Assembly: GCA_902465645.1 (NCBI GenBank)
Contig: CABQNX010000009.1
Location: forward strand, 1 to 32,829
From: an uncultured Peptoniphilus sp.
GTDB lineage: Bacteria; Bacillota; Clostridia; Tissierellales; Peptoniphilaceae
Direction: 5' to 3'
Length of the DNA: 32,829 nucleotides
Made by a program: the position numbers and the translations under genes
The notes under the pieces: model-generated
What the model was told of the DNA's origin: nothing
Database searches by the model: none
What the model saw: only the letters and a program-made list of their open reading frames with translations
In this document: positions 7,116 to 14,920 of the stretch, in pieces
Layout of the letters: the number at the start of each line of letters is the position of its first letter
Position numbering within the stretch: position 1 is the first letter of the stretch

Positions 7116-8408
7116 ATGAGTTTAATTGATTACGTTTATGCGAGAGAAGTCCTTGATTCAAGGGGAAACCCAACAGTTGAAGTAGAAGTGGGAACACTTA
7201 ATGGAGGATTTGGTTCTGCAATTGTGCCAAGTGGTGCATCAACTGGTATCCACGAAGCAGTAGAACTTCGTGATGGAGAAGATAGATACAATGGAAAGGG
7301 AGTTGAAAAGGCAGTTGCAAATGTAAATGAAAAAATTGCCGAAGAATTAATTTGTTTTGATTGCTTTGACCAACTTGGCATTGATAAGATGCTTATTGAA
7401 CTTGATGGAAGCGAAAACAAGGGCAATCTTGGGGCAAATGCAATCCTTGGAGTTTCTCTTGCAGTAGCAAGGGCAGCAGCAAATGAAGCTGGACTTCCAC
7501 TTTACCAATACCTTGGTGGAGTAAATGCAAAAACTATGCCAATCCCAATGATGAATATAATCAACGGTGGTGAACATGCTGACAACAACGTGGACATCCA
7601 AGAGTTTATGATTATGCCAATAGGAGCAAAAACTTTTAAGGAAGCACTAAGAATGGGAGCAGAAGTTTACCACGCACTTAAAAAAGTTTTAAAGGACAAG
7701 GGACTTTCAACTGGTGTTGGTGACGAAGGTGGCTTTGCACCAAATCTTGAATCCAATAAAAAAGCCTTTGACTGCATCCTTGAAGCTGTAAAGGCAGCAG
7801 GTTATGAAGCAGGCAAGGACATTGTACTTGCAATTGACGCTGCAGCTTCAGAATTCTATGACAAGGACAAGAAAAAATACATTCTTGAAGGAGAAGGTCG
7901 TGAGTTCACATCAGAAGAACTTTCAAAATTCTATGAAGAATTAGTAAAGGAATACCCAATTTATTCTATAGAAGATGGACTTGATGAAGACGACTGGGAT
8001 GGTTGGAAGCACTTGACAGACCTATTAGGCGATAAGGTTCAATTAGTTGGAGACGACTTCTTCGTTACAAACACAAAGAGACTTCAAGAAGGAATCGAAA
8101 AAGAATCTGCAAACTCAATCCTAATTAAATTTAACCAAATTGGAACAATAACAGAAACACTTGACTCCATAGAACTTGCAAAGAGACACAATTACACAGC
8201 AGTAATCTCTCACAGGTCAGGAGAAAGTGAAGATTCAACAATAGCAGACCTTGCAGTGGCAACAAACGCTGGCTTTATAAAGACTGGAGCACCAGCAAGA
8301 TCTGAAAGAATTGCAAAATACAATGAACTTCTAAGAATTGAAGACGAACTAGGCGACTTGGCAATTTATCCAGGATTTGACGCCTTCTATAACATTGACA
8401 GAAAATGA
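7116..8408 (+). CDS. eno: Enolase
   Basis: Dehydrates 2-phosphoglycerate to phosphoenolpyruvate with magnesium. Family features: AREVLDSRGNPTVEVEV at the N terminus, the mobile loop PSGASTGIHEAVELRD, GGEHADNNVDIQEFMIMP, GVGDEGGFAPN with the catalytic glutamate, metal ligands around AIDAAASEFY, SIEDGLDEDDW and VGDDFFVTN, the catalytic lysine in LIKFNQIGT, and the SHRSGESED signature. The length of 430 residues is normal. It lies 38 bases after gpmI with its own strong ribosome site (AGGAGG) and overlaps the next gene by ATGA. Confidence 0.98.
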   Translation: MSLIDYVYAREVLDSRGNPTVEVEVGTLNGGFGSAIVPSGASTGIHEAVELRDGEDRYNGKGVEKAVANVNEKIAEELICFDCFDQLGIDKMLIELDGSENKGNLGANAILGVSLAVARAAANEAGLPLYQYLGGVNAKTMPIPMMNIINGGEHADNNVDIQEFMIMPIGAKTFKEALRMGAEVYHALKKVLKDKGLSTGVGDEGGFAPNLESNKKAFDCILEAVKAAGYEAGKDIVLAIDAAASEFYDKDKKKYILEGEGREFTSEELSKFYEELVKEYPIYSIEDGLDEDDWDGWKHLTDLLGDKVQLVGDDFFVTNTKRLQEGIEKESANSILIKFNQIGTITETLDSIELAKRHNYTAVISHRSGESEDSTIADLAVATNAGFIKTGAPARSERIAKYNELLRIEDELGDLAIYPGFDAFYNIDRK

Positions 8409-8818
8409 AAATATACTTTATAAGACATGGGGAAGCAGAAATTTATGCTGAAGATGACTTCAAGAGAAAGTTGACTACTATTGGAAGGGTTAAACTGGAA
8501 AATTCTTTTAAGGCCTTTGCAAATAGTTTAGAAGACAAGAGGTTCTACAAGATTTATTCTTCACCTCTTGAAAGGGCAAAGGAAACTGCAGAGATTTTAT
8601 CCAAGCACCTGGACTCAACTTATGAAGTCAAGGACTATCTAGCAGGAGCAAGGATAAGGGATATTTTAAAAACTTTAGACCAAGATGAAAACTATATTTT
8701 AGTATCTCACGAGCCCTTTATATCTAATTGGATTTATCAACTCACAGGCGAGATGAAAATTGTATCAAGAGGCAGCATAAATTTTGTGGAACTTGATCCA
8801 AAAGAATTTATAGACTAA
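8405..8818 (+). CDS. SixA-like histidine phosphatase (phosphoglycerate mutase superfamily)
   Basis: A compact 137-residue histidine phosphatase with the catalytic RHGE at residues 7-10, the SSPLERAKETAEIL element with a conserved arginine near residue 57, and the second histidine in VSHEPF. Length and order match the SixA branch, whose members remove phosphate from phosphohistidine. The gene overlaps the eno stop (ATGA), so it is translated with the glycolytic enzymes. That position suggests a link to sugar flux or the PTS phosphorelay, but the substrate is not shown by sequence. A small-molecule phosphatase role is equally possible. No terminator is evident before the next gene. Confidence 0.85.
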   Translation: MKIYFIRHGEAEIYAEDDFKRKLTTIGRVKLENSFKAFANSLEDKRFYKIYSSPLERAKETAEILSKHLDSTYEVKDYLAGARIRDILKTLDQDENYILVSHEPFISNWIYQLTGEMKIVSRGSINFVELDPKEFID

Positions 8819-8878
8819 AACTTTGAAATCTTAAGCAAATTTTGTTATGGTTAATGAAAGAAAAAATCAGGAGGAAAA

Positions 8879-9373
8879 ATGAATAAGAAAATTACACTAG
8901 CATCAGTAGCCTTACTTTCACTAACACTAGTTGGATGTGGAGCAAAAAACGATGCAAAAGAAAACGGAGCTAACACAGCTAAAGAAAACAACACTAAGGT
9001 AGAAACAACAAATAATGCAGCAAGCACTGAAGAAGCTATGGCACTAAAAGATGGAACTTACACAGGTAAATCATCAGAAGACGATTACGGTGGACACATG
9101 GAAGTTACTATCACAGTAGCTGACGGAAAGATCTCTAACACTGAAGTTAAAAACCTTCAAAAAGACGGAAGTGAAAAGGGAGAAGATTACGGTAAAGAAG
9201 CTGGCGAAGAAGGACACAAGACTGCACAAATGACACTTGAAGCTTCACAAGGCTACGGACAAGAACTTACAGAAAAGGGTTCAGTAGAAGAAGTTGAAGC
9301 AGTAACTGGCGCAACACAATCCTACAACCAATTCGTAGAAGCAGCAAATGATGCAATCAACCAAGCAAAATAA
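8879..9373 (+). CDS. FMN-binding domain lipoprotein
   Basis: Signal peptide with lipobox LVGC (Cys20), then a low-complexity Asn/Lys/Ala/Glu/Thr linker to about residue 55, and one FMN_bind-like domain to the end. The domain carries GTYTGKS near its start and EAVTGATQS near residue 141, which resembles the D-x-x-(S/T)-G-A-T site where ApbE links FMN to threonine, here with Glu in place of the usual Asp. Related lipoproteins such as Listeria PplA act in extracellular electron transfer or as redox carriers on the membrane surface. It has a good ribosome site (AGGAGG) and a terminator directly after. Whether FMN is covalently attached depends on an ApbE homologue, not seen in this window. Confidence 0.8.
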   Translation: MNKKITLASVALLSLTLVGCGAKNDAKENGANTAKENNTKVETTNNAASTEEAMALKDGTYTGKSSEDDYGGHMEVTITVADGKISNTEVKNLQKDGSEKGEDYGKEAGEEGHKTAQMTLEASQGYGQELTEKGSVEEVEAVTGATQSYNQFVEAANDAINQAK

Positions 9374-9414
9374 TTTTATTAAATAATTTTTACAATTAAA
9401 AATTTTAAAATCAC

Positions 9415-9441
9415 AAGCACTGGCGAAAGCTGGTGCTTTTT
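9415..9441 (+). terminator. Terminator after the FMN-binding lipoprotein
   Basis: A 10-bp stem (9415-9424 with 9429-9438) closed by a GAAA tetraloop, including G-U pairs, followed by TTTT. Confidence 0.8.
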
Positions 9442-9449
9442 AGTACCAT

Positions 9450-9491
9450 AAATAGTGTAAGAAAGGAAGTAATTCCTATCTTGCACTATTT
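9450..9491. repeat. Long imperfect hairpin between convergent genes
   Basis: Arms 9450-9462 and 9479-9491 pair over 13 positions with one G-U, and an inner AGGAA/TTCCT stem (9464-9468 with 9473-9477) extends it to a rod of about 42 bases ending in T residues. It may be a second terminator for the plus strand or a small palindromic repeat element. Confidence 0.5.
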
Positions 9492-9499
9492 TTGCTACT

Positions 9500-9525
9500 A
9501 AAAAAGACCCGATTACTCGAGTCTT
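9500..9525 (-). terminator. Terminator of murJ
   Basis: On the minus strand AAGACTCGA, loop GTAA, TCGGGTCTT (9-bp stem with one G-U), then a run of T. It lies 10 bases past the murJ stop. Confidence 0.8.
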
Positions 9526-9534
9526 GATTTTGAT

Positions 9535-11145
9535 TTAATTTTCTATTGCTTTCTTTTGTCTATTTTCAATTTTCTCTCTCACTATTCCAACAACGTCTCT
9601 CACTTCACGAACTCCCAACTTGTATAGGCAGAAGACATAAACTGATGCTGCAATAAAGACAACAATCATAAGGAAGACTAATCTCAATAGAGTTTGGACT
9701 CCACCTGATGTTAGGGCCATAATGAGTTTCTCATAAGGGAAGTAGGATAAAGTTATCACTCCCATGACAAGTGATGCCATTATTGTTTTAACAAGTGCCT
9801 TGATGTAGGACCTTGTTCCAAGATTTCCTATTTTTCTCTTCAAAAGTATGAAGGAAATGAAAACTGCAATTGTTGTTGCAATGGAAACTGAAGCTGCCAG
9901 TCCATTTGTACCAAAGTGTCTTGCCACCAAGAGGTTTAAGCCAACATTAATAGCTACGTTAGTTACCCCAACATAGAAAGGCGTCTTTGTGTCTCCAATA
10001 GAATAATAAATCCTATTTAAGACGTTGATAACAGAAATTGAAATAAGAGAAAGGGAGTAACATCTTAGAGTGGATGTTGCTGCAATTCCATTTGCCGCAG
10101 TAAAGTAACCACGAACAAAGGCAATTTCTATTATAGGTCTTGCCAAGATAATTAGGCCCACAGTTGCAGGCACAGTTATAAATAAAACAGTCTTAACTGA
10201 TGCATTCATAACTTTTTTACCAAGCTTCATGTCGCCTGATCCTAAGGTCCTTGTTAGGATAGGGAAGACTATGGCAGTGATGGCTGTGATAAAAATACCA
10301 ATTATCATGGTGTTCATCTTGTTTGAATAATATAAAATTGATGCTGCACCCTGGCCCATGCCTGAGGCAAGGTTCCTGTTTACAATTGTATTAATGTCGT
10401 TAACTGATACAGAAACAAAGACTGGAAGGGCTAGGACAATTGCTTCCCTAACGTACTCATCCTTAAAGTCTGCCACAAGCTTTGGCCTGTAACCAATTTT
10501 CATTGCATTAGGTAAGAGGAACAAGAATTGTGCCAAGATACCTAGGACTGATGCAATTGTAAGTCCAATAATCCCAACGTGGTGGGAGAAAAGTAATAGG
10601 TAAACTATATAAGTTAAGTTAAGTGGAATTGCAATGGCACCAGTTGCTGCAAACTTGCCACCGTGTTGGAGGTAACCTTCCATTACCCCAACCCAAGATG
10701 AAAATAAAACTACGGGCATTCCAACTTGTATTAACTTAACAACAATTGCATAGGTTTCTGGATCAGCTTGTGATGCAGATAAAAGTGCAATTTGATTTGG
10801 AAATAAGATTCCAAGAATAATTAGGACAAAGGACACGAGAGATGTAACCATTAAGAGGTTGTTAGTGAAATAATTTTTCCTACTTGGTCCATGGTCGCTT
10901 TCTGCCTTTTGGGCAGATGGTATATATGTTGTTGCTATTGCCTGAGTGACAAAGCTTGCTATCATTGCTGTGGCTGCTTGGGCAAGAGAAAAAGCGTCCA
11001 TTTCTTTGCCGGCACCAAAGACATAGGCTGTCAGTGATTCTCTAAAAAATCCAAAGACCTTTCCCAATAAAAGAAAGCCTGTTATGGCTAGGGTGGACTT
11101 TGCAATTCGTGAGCCTGCGCTGGTCTCGTTACTTTTATTTTCCAA
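9535..11145 (-). CDS. murJ: Lipid II flippase MurJ / MviN-family protein
   Basis: Integral membrane protein of 536 residues with about 14 hydrophobic segments in the MOP superfamily pattern. The N-terminal region has FGFFRESLTAYVFGAGKEMDAFSLAQAAT, the characteristic MurJ start with its conserved arginine and Asp/Ala motif. The family moves the peptidoglycan precursor lipid II across the membrane. The start is TTG, preceded by AAAGGAG at proper spacing; there is no better ATG. It is a single-gene transcript with a near-perfect promoter upstream and a terminator downstream. A related polysaccharide flippase is possible, but the N-terminal motif favours MurJ. Confidence 0.88.
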   Translation of the reverse strand: MENKSNETSAGSRIAKSTLAITGFLLLGKVFGFFRESLTAYVFGAGKEMDAFSLAQAATAMIASFVTQAIATTYIPSAQKAESDHGPSRKNYFTNNLLMVTSLVSFVLIILGILFPNQIALLSASQADPETYAIVVKLIQVGMPVVLFSSWVGVMEGYLQHGGKFAATGAIAIPLNLTYIVYLLLFSHHVGIIGLTIASVLGILAQFLFLLPNAMKIGYRPKLVADFKDEYVREAIVLALPVFVSVSVNDINTIVNRNLASGMGQGAASILYYSNKMNTMIIGIFITAITAIVFPILTRTLGSGDMKLGKKVMNASVKTVLFITVPATVGLIILARPIIEIAFVRGYFTAANGIAATSTLRCYSLSLISISVINVLNRIYYSIGDTKTPFYVGVTNVAINVGLNLLVARHFGTNGLAASVSIATTIAVFISFILLKRKIGNLGTRSYIKALVKTIMASLVMGVITLSYFPYEKLIMALTSGGVQTLLRLVFLMIVVFIAASVYVFCLYKLGVREVRDVVGIVREKIENRQKKAIEN

Positions 11146-11174
11146 TTTAAAATCTCCTTTATAAGTCTTATCAA

Positions 11175-11203
11175 ATTATAATTTGTTTGAATTTTTATGT
11201 CAA
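11175..11203 (-). promoter_or_regulatory. Consensus promoter of murJ
   Basis: On the minus strand TTGACA (11198-11203), exactly 17 bases, then TATAAT (11175-11180): both hexamers match the housekeeping consensus fully. The -10 lies inside the palindrome CAAATTATAATTTG (11172-11185). Confidence 0.85.
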
Positions 11204-11300
11204 GTAAGGTTATTTTCTAGACTTTTAAAGGATTTTATTTTTGTGTTATTATATATAAGATACATTATTAAAATAATGAATTTTATATAAAGGAGGAAAA

Positions 11301-13046
11301 ATGAAAAATAAAAATTTAATAAAAAAAGTTGCTCCATACTTTTACAAGTATAGGTTCACACTTTTTCTTGATTTGTTTTGCGCAGGCCTAACAACTGCTA
11401 GTGAAATGATACTGCCACTTATTCTTAGGGCCTTAACAAACAAGGGAGTTAATGATTTAGCTTCAATGAGCTTTGACTTTGTTATGAAGTTGGCCCTTAT
11501 ATATGTAGGGATTAAGGCAATAGAAGTTGTGGCCCAATACTTTATGACATCCATTGGCCACATCATGGGGGCAAAGATAGAAACAGACATGAGGAGGGAC
11601 CTCTATGCCCACCTTCAAACTCTTTCGGATACTTTCTACAATGAAACCAAAGTTGGGGTTATTATGTCAAGGATCACCAACGACCTCTTTGACATAACTG
11701 AGTTTGCCCACCACTGCCCAGAGGAATATTTTATTGGGGCCATAAAGATAATTATTTCCCTAATTATTCTTTTAAATTTCAATGTAAAGATGACTCTATT
11801 AATTTATATCATGATTCCACTTATGATTTATTTTTCAGGTCACTTTAGGAACAAGATGCGTAAGGCCCAAAAGGACCAAAGAGTTCACGTTGGTAATCTA
11901 AACTCTGCCATTGAAGATTCCCTTCTTGGAATAAGAGTTGTAAAGTCCTTTGCAAAAGAAGACCTTGAAAAGGAAAAGTTCACTTATGAGAACAACAAGT
12001 TCCTAGGGATAAAGAAGACTTATTATAAGTCCATGGCTGGCTTTAACACAGTCAATAGGATTTTTGACGGTTTGATGTATCTTATCTTAATAATTTCTGG
12101 TGGCTACTTCCTAATGAAAGGTGAAATTGGACCAGAAGACTTAATCGTCTATGTAATGTACGTTCAATCCCTTCTTGCAACTGTTAGAAGAATTATTGAA
12201 TTCACAGAGCAATTCCAAAAGGGAATGACAGGTATTGAAAGATTTTCAGAAATTATGGCAATAGAAGCTGACATCAAGGACAAGGAAGCTGCCATAGAGA
12301 TAAAAAGTCTTAGAGGAGAAATTACCTTTGACCATGTAGACTTCTCTTATGGTCAGGGCGAAGAAAAAGTCTTGGAAGATTTTTCAGTTAACATTTCTCC
12401 TGGACAAAAGCTTGCCATCGTTGGACCAAGTGGTGCTGGAAAGACCACAATTTGTAACTTAATTCCAAGATTTTACGACGTTGACAAGGGATCAGTTAAG
12501 GTGGACGGACTTGATGTAAGAGATGTTCAGCTTAAATCTCTTAGAGAAAACATTGGAATAGTCCAACAAGATGTATATTTATTCTCTGGTTCAGTTAGAG
12601 ACAACATTGCCTATGGCAAGGAAGGTGCAAGTGATCATGAAGTCATAAAAGCTGCCAAACTTGCAGGAGCCTACGACTTTATTAAAAATCTACCAGATGG
12701 TTTTGACACCTATGTGGGTGAGCGTGGAGTAAAACTTTCTGGAGGACAAAAGCAAAGAATTTCTATTGCCAGAGTCTTCTTAAAGAATCCACCAATTTTA
12801 ATCCTAGACGAAGCAACTTCTGCCCTAGACAACAAGTCTGAAGTTGTTGTTCAAGATTCCATTGAAAAATTATCAAAGGGAAGGACAACTCTTACTATTG
12901 CTCATAGACTTACTACAGTTCAAAACGCAGACCTAATTCTCGTAATGACTAAAGATGGAATAATCGAAAGAGGTACCCACAAGGAATTAATGGAAGAAAA
13001 TTCCTACTACTACAACCTCTACACCAAGGGTGGTAGGTTAGAATAA
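11301..13046 (+). CDS. ABC exporter, fused membrane and ATPase domains
   Basis: Half-transporter of 581 residues, expected to work as a homodimer or with another half in the membrane. The N-terminal part to about residue 320 holds six membrane segments of the ABC type 1 exporter fold. The C-terminal ATPase has Walker A GPSGAGKTT near residue 375, a Q-loop in IVQQDVYLFSGSVRDNI, the signature LSGGQKQR, Walker B PPILILDEATSALD and the switch histidine in IAHRL. The family exports lipids, drugs or peptides; the sequence alone does not decide the substrate. It is transcribed away from murJ with a strong ribosome site (AAGGAGG). No partner half-transporter is adjacent. Confidence 0.9.
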   Translation: MKNKNLIKKVAPYFYKYRFTLFLDLFCAGLTTASEMILPLILRALTNKGVNDLASMSFDFVMKLALIYVGIKAIEVVAQYFMTSIGHIMGAKIETDMRRDLYAHLQTLSDTFYNETKVGVIMSRITNDLFDITEFAHHCPEEYFIGAIKIIISLIILLNFNVKMTLLIYIMIPLMIYFSGHFRNKMRKAQKDQRVHVGNLNSAIEDSLLGIRVVKSFAKEDLEKEKFTYENNKFLGIKKTYYKSMAGFNTVNRIFDGLMYLILIISGGYFLMKGEIGPEDLIVYVMYVQSLLATVRRIIEFTEQFQKGMTGIERFSEIMAIEADIKDKEAAIEIKSLRGEITFDHVDFSYGQGEEKVLEDFSVNISPGQKLAIVGPSGAGKTTICNLIPRFYDVDKGSVKVDGLDVRDVQLKSLRENIGIVQQDVYLFSGSVRDNIAYGKEGASDHEVIKAAKLAGAYDFIKNLPDGFDTYVGERGVKLSGGQKQRISIARVFLKNPPILILDEATSALDNKSEVVVQDSIEKLSKGRTTLTIAHRLTTVQNADLILVMTKDGIIERGTHKELMEENSYYYNLYTKGGRLE

Positions 13047-13103
13047 AAATTTTTGGGGTAATATCTTACTAAGATGAAATGAAAAGATCTTGTGAGGTGA
13101 ACT

Positions 13104-13679
13104 ATGAAAGATTATATAGAAATAATTAAAAAGAGAAGGTCCTACTACAACTTGTCAGAAGATGTGGACCTTACAAATGAAGAAATAAAATATCTTGTGG
13201 AAGATGTCATGAACATAACTCCATCCCACATGAACGCAGAGACAACTAGGATTGTTTTGCTATTTGATGACAAGTCTAAGGACTTTTGGACAAGAGTCAA
13301 TGAAACTTTTGACAATTCTATAAATGAAGAAAAGTTCCATGGCTTTTACCATGCCAAGGGAACAGCCCTAATTTTTATAGACATGAATGAAATTTGGGAT
13401 CAAGAGATAAATATTCCTTCATATAAAGATTATTTTGAAACTTGGGGTCACCATTCAGCTGCCATGCTTCAACTTAATCTTTGGCAAGCCTTAAGGGACG
13501 AAGGAATTGGAGCAAGCAACCAACACTACAATCCAGTAATTGATGAGTGGGTTAAGGAAGATTATGACCTTCCAGACCACTGGGAGCTTGTGGCACAAAT
13601 GCCCTTTGGAAAAATCGAAGAAGAACCAGACCCAAAGGATAAAAAACCAATTGAAGAAAAATTAATAGTTATTGAGTAA
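13104..13679 (+). CDS. Nitroreductase family protein
   Basis: 191 residues with the nitroreductase layout: an N-terminal IIKKRRSYYNLS flavin-binding segment, ITPSHMNAETTRIVLLF, the central AAMLQLNLWQALRDEGIGAS helix and the late WELVAQMPFGKIEEEPDPKDKKP. This pattern is closest to the subgroup that includes fungal Frm2/Hbn1 and bacterial relatives, which use FMN and NAD(P)H on small electrophiles. A ribosome site GAGGTG precedes the start and a terminator follows closely. The gap to the ABC exporter is 57 bases without an evident terminator, so readthrough transcription is possible. Substrate unknown. Confidence 0.85.
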   Translation: MKDYIEIIKKRRSYYNLSEDVDLTNEEIKYLVEDVMNITPSHMNAETTRIVLLFDDKSKDFWTRVNETFDNSINEEKFHGFYHAKGTALIFIDMNEIWDQEINIPSYKDYFETWGHHSAAMLQLNLWQALRDEGIGASNQHYNPVIDEWVKEDYDLPDHWELVAQMPFGKIEEEPDPKDKKPIEEKLIVIE

Positions 13680-13682
13680 AAG

Positions 13683-13708
13683 CTAGGTCCAAGTGACCTA
13701 GTTTTTTA
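13683..13708 (+). terminator. Terminator after the nitroreductase gene
   Basis: Seven-base stem CTAGGTC/GACCTAG (13683-13689, 13695-13701) followed by six T. Confidence 0.85.
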
Positions 13709-13722
13709 TTTGTCTATACTTC

Positions 13723-13751
13723 TTGTAATAAGGAAAACTTATGCTTATAAT
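13723..13751 (+). promoter_or_regulatory. Promoter of the thiamine operon
   Basis: TTGTAA (13723-13728), 17-base spacer, TATAAT (13746-13751). Transcription would start just upstream of the TPP aptamer. Confidence 0.75.
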
Positions 13752-13756
13752 TAACT

Positions 13757-13834
13757 TATCAGGGGAGCGCATGCTGAGATTAGGTTTATCCTTAAACCCT
13801 TTGAACCGGGACAGGTAATGCTGTCTAGGGAAGG
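13757..13834 (+). promoter_or_regulatory. TPP riboswitch (THI element)
   Basis: Contains the conserved THI-box segments in order: AGGGGAGC, CTGAGA, a P3 stem GGTTTA/TAAACC, the core ACCCTTTGAACC, a P4/P5 hairpin GACAG/CTGTC around GTAATG, and the closing TAGGGAAG. It binds thiamine pyrophosphate and is followed by a terminator, so ligand should stop transcription of the thiamine-binding protein and ThiXYZ genes downstream. Confidence 0.95.
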
Positions 13835-13836
13835 CT

Positions 13837-13861
13837 GCCTCTATTTGTAGAGGCTTTTTTA
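13837..13861 (+). terminator. Expression-platform terminator of the TPP riboswitch
   Basis: Stem GCCTCT/AGAGGC (13837-13842, 13849-13854) with a T7 tail, three bases after the aptamer. Its position argues for transcriptional attenuation rather than control of translation. Confidence 0.85.
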
Positions 13862-13887
13862 TTGGAATTTTTTATAAGGAGGTTAAT

Positions 13888-14187
13888 ATGAAAATATCAG
13901 TAGCAATACAAATCCTACCAACTACGGCTGAAGGAACTACAGAATCTGTGGTCCAAGTAGTTGATAAGGTAATAGAATATATTCAAAGTGAAGAAGTTGA
14001 TTATGTAGTCACTCCCTTTGAAACAGTTATAGAGTTAGACGACTTTGACAAGGCCTTTGAAATCTTAAAAAATTGTGTAAAGTTAGCAGGAGAAATTTCA
14101 GAACAAGTGGCTTGTTATTCCAAGACTTTTTATTCTGAGAAAGGAATATTGACAATTGAAGAAAAAACCGGCAAGTATCAAGGATAA
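13888..14187 (+). CDS. Thiamine-binding protein, YkoF/MTH1187 family
   Basis: A small 99-residue ferredoxin-like protein beginning MKISVAIQILPT and containing VVTPFETVIELDDFDKAFEIL, characteristic of the DUF77/thiamine-binding family. Members bind thiamine or its pyrimidine part in the cytoplasm. It is the first gene after the TPP riboswitch, with ribosome site AAGGAGG, and its 3' end overlaps the permease by 32 bases. The B. subtilis ykoFEDC operon similarly joins a thiamine-binding YkoF protein to a transporter. It may act as a carrier or sensor for the imported precursor. Confidence 0.88.
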   Translation: MKISVAIQILPTTAEGTTESVVQVVDKVIEYIQSEEVDYVVTPFETVIELDDFDKAFEILKNCVKLAGEISEQVACYSKTFYSEKGILTIEEKTGKYQG

Positions 14188-14920
14188 TATCTCAGCAGCT
14201 TCTTTGATAATAGTCATTTTAGTTATTTGGCATTTTGTAACTACTAGAGAGATTGTGGGACCTTATTTATTGCCAAAGCCCCTTGATGTAATTAAAGCTT
14301 TTGTTACAGATTTTCCAACAATTTTATCCCACTTAGGTACTACACTAACAGAAGCCTTTTTAGGTTTATTTATTGGCGTTAGCCTTGGCTTTATTGCAGC
14401 ACTTTTAATGGATTTGTCAGATACTATTTATTCTGCTCTTTATCCAATTTTAGTTCTGACACAAACTGTTCCAACAGTTGCCATAGCACCCCTACTTGTC
14501 CTTTGGATGGGATATGGTATAGCACCAAAGATTACACTTATTGTAATTGTCACATTTTTTCCAGTTGCTGTTTCTCTTCTCGAGGCATTTAAGCAAGTGG
14601 ATAAAGACAAAATAAAATTATTAAAGGCAATGGGAGCAAATAAGTTTGAAATTTATAAATACATCAAACTGCCAGAAAGTCTGGGGAACTTTTTCTCTGC
14701 CTTTAAAATAGCAGTTTCTTATTCTGTTGTAGGAGCAGTAATAGCTGAGTGGCTTGGAGGTTATAAGGGACTAGGGGTCTATATGATAAGAGTCCAAAAA
14801 AACTATTCCTTTGACAAAATGTTTGCAGTTATATTTTTAATTTCGGCAATTTCCCTAATCTTAATGAAGCTAGTTAGCTTTATTCAGAAAAAGGCAATGC
14901 CGTGGATGGAGGAAAAATGA
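14156..14920 (+). CDS. thiX: ABC transporter permease for thiamine precursor (ThiX-like)
   Basis: Inner-membrane permease of 254 residues with about six membrane segments and the coupling EAF/EAA-type loop (LLEAFKQVDKDKIKLLKAMGANKFEIYKYIKLPESL). This is the SsuC/TauC/ThiX branch used for hydroxymethylpyrimidine-type substrates when next to an NMT1-like binding protein. The start is TTG at 14156, ten bases after AAAGGA and inside the previous gene. Its stop overlaps the binding-protein start by ATGA. The role is inferred from the riboswitch and partners; the sequence family alone would also allow other small organic substrates. Confidence 0.87.
   Translation: MKKKPASIKDNISAASLIIVILVIWHFVTTREIVGPYLLPKPLDVIKAFVTDFPTILSHLGTTLTEAFLGLFIGVSLGFIAALLMDLSDTIYSALYPILVLTQTVPTVAIAPLLVLWMGYGIAPKITLIVIVTFFPVAVSLLEAFKQVDKDKIKLLKAMGANKFEIYKYIKLPESLGNFFSAFKIAVSYSVVGAVIAEWLGGYKGLGVYMIRVQKNYSFDKMFAVIFLISAISLILMKLVSFIQKKAMPWMEEK

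Noticed and set aside
11172..11185. Palindrome CAAATTATAATTTG as a repressor operator
   Set aside because: It is AT-rich and coincides with the -10 of a consensus promoter, so symmetry may be incidental; kept only as a note on the promoter.
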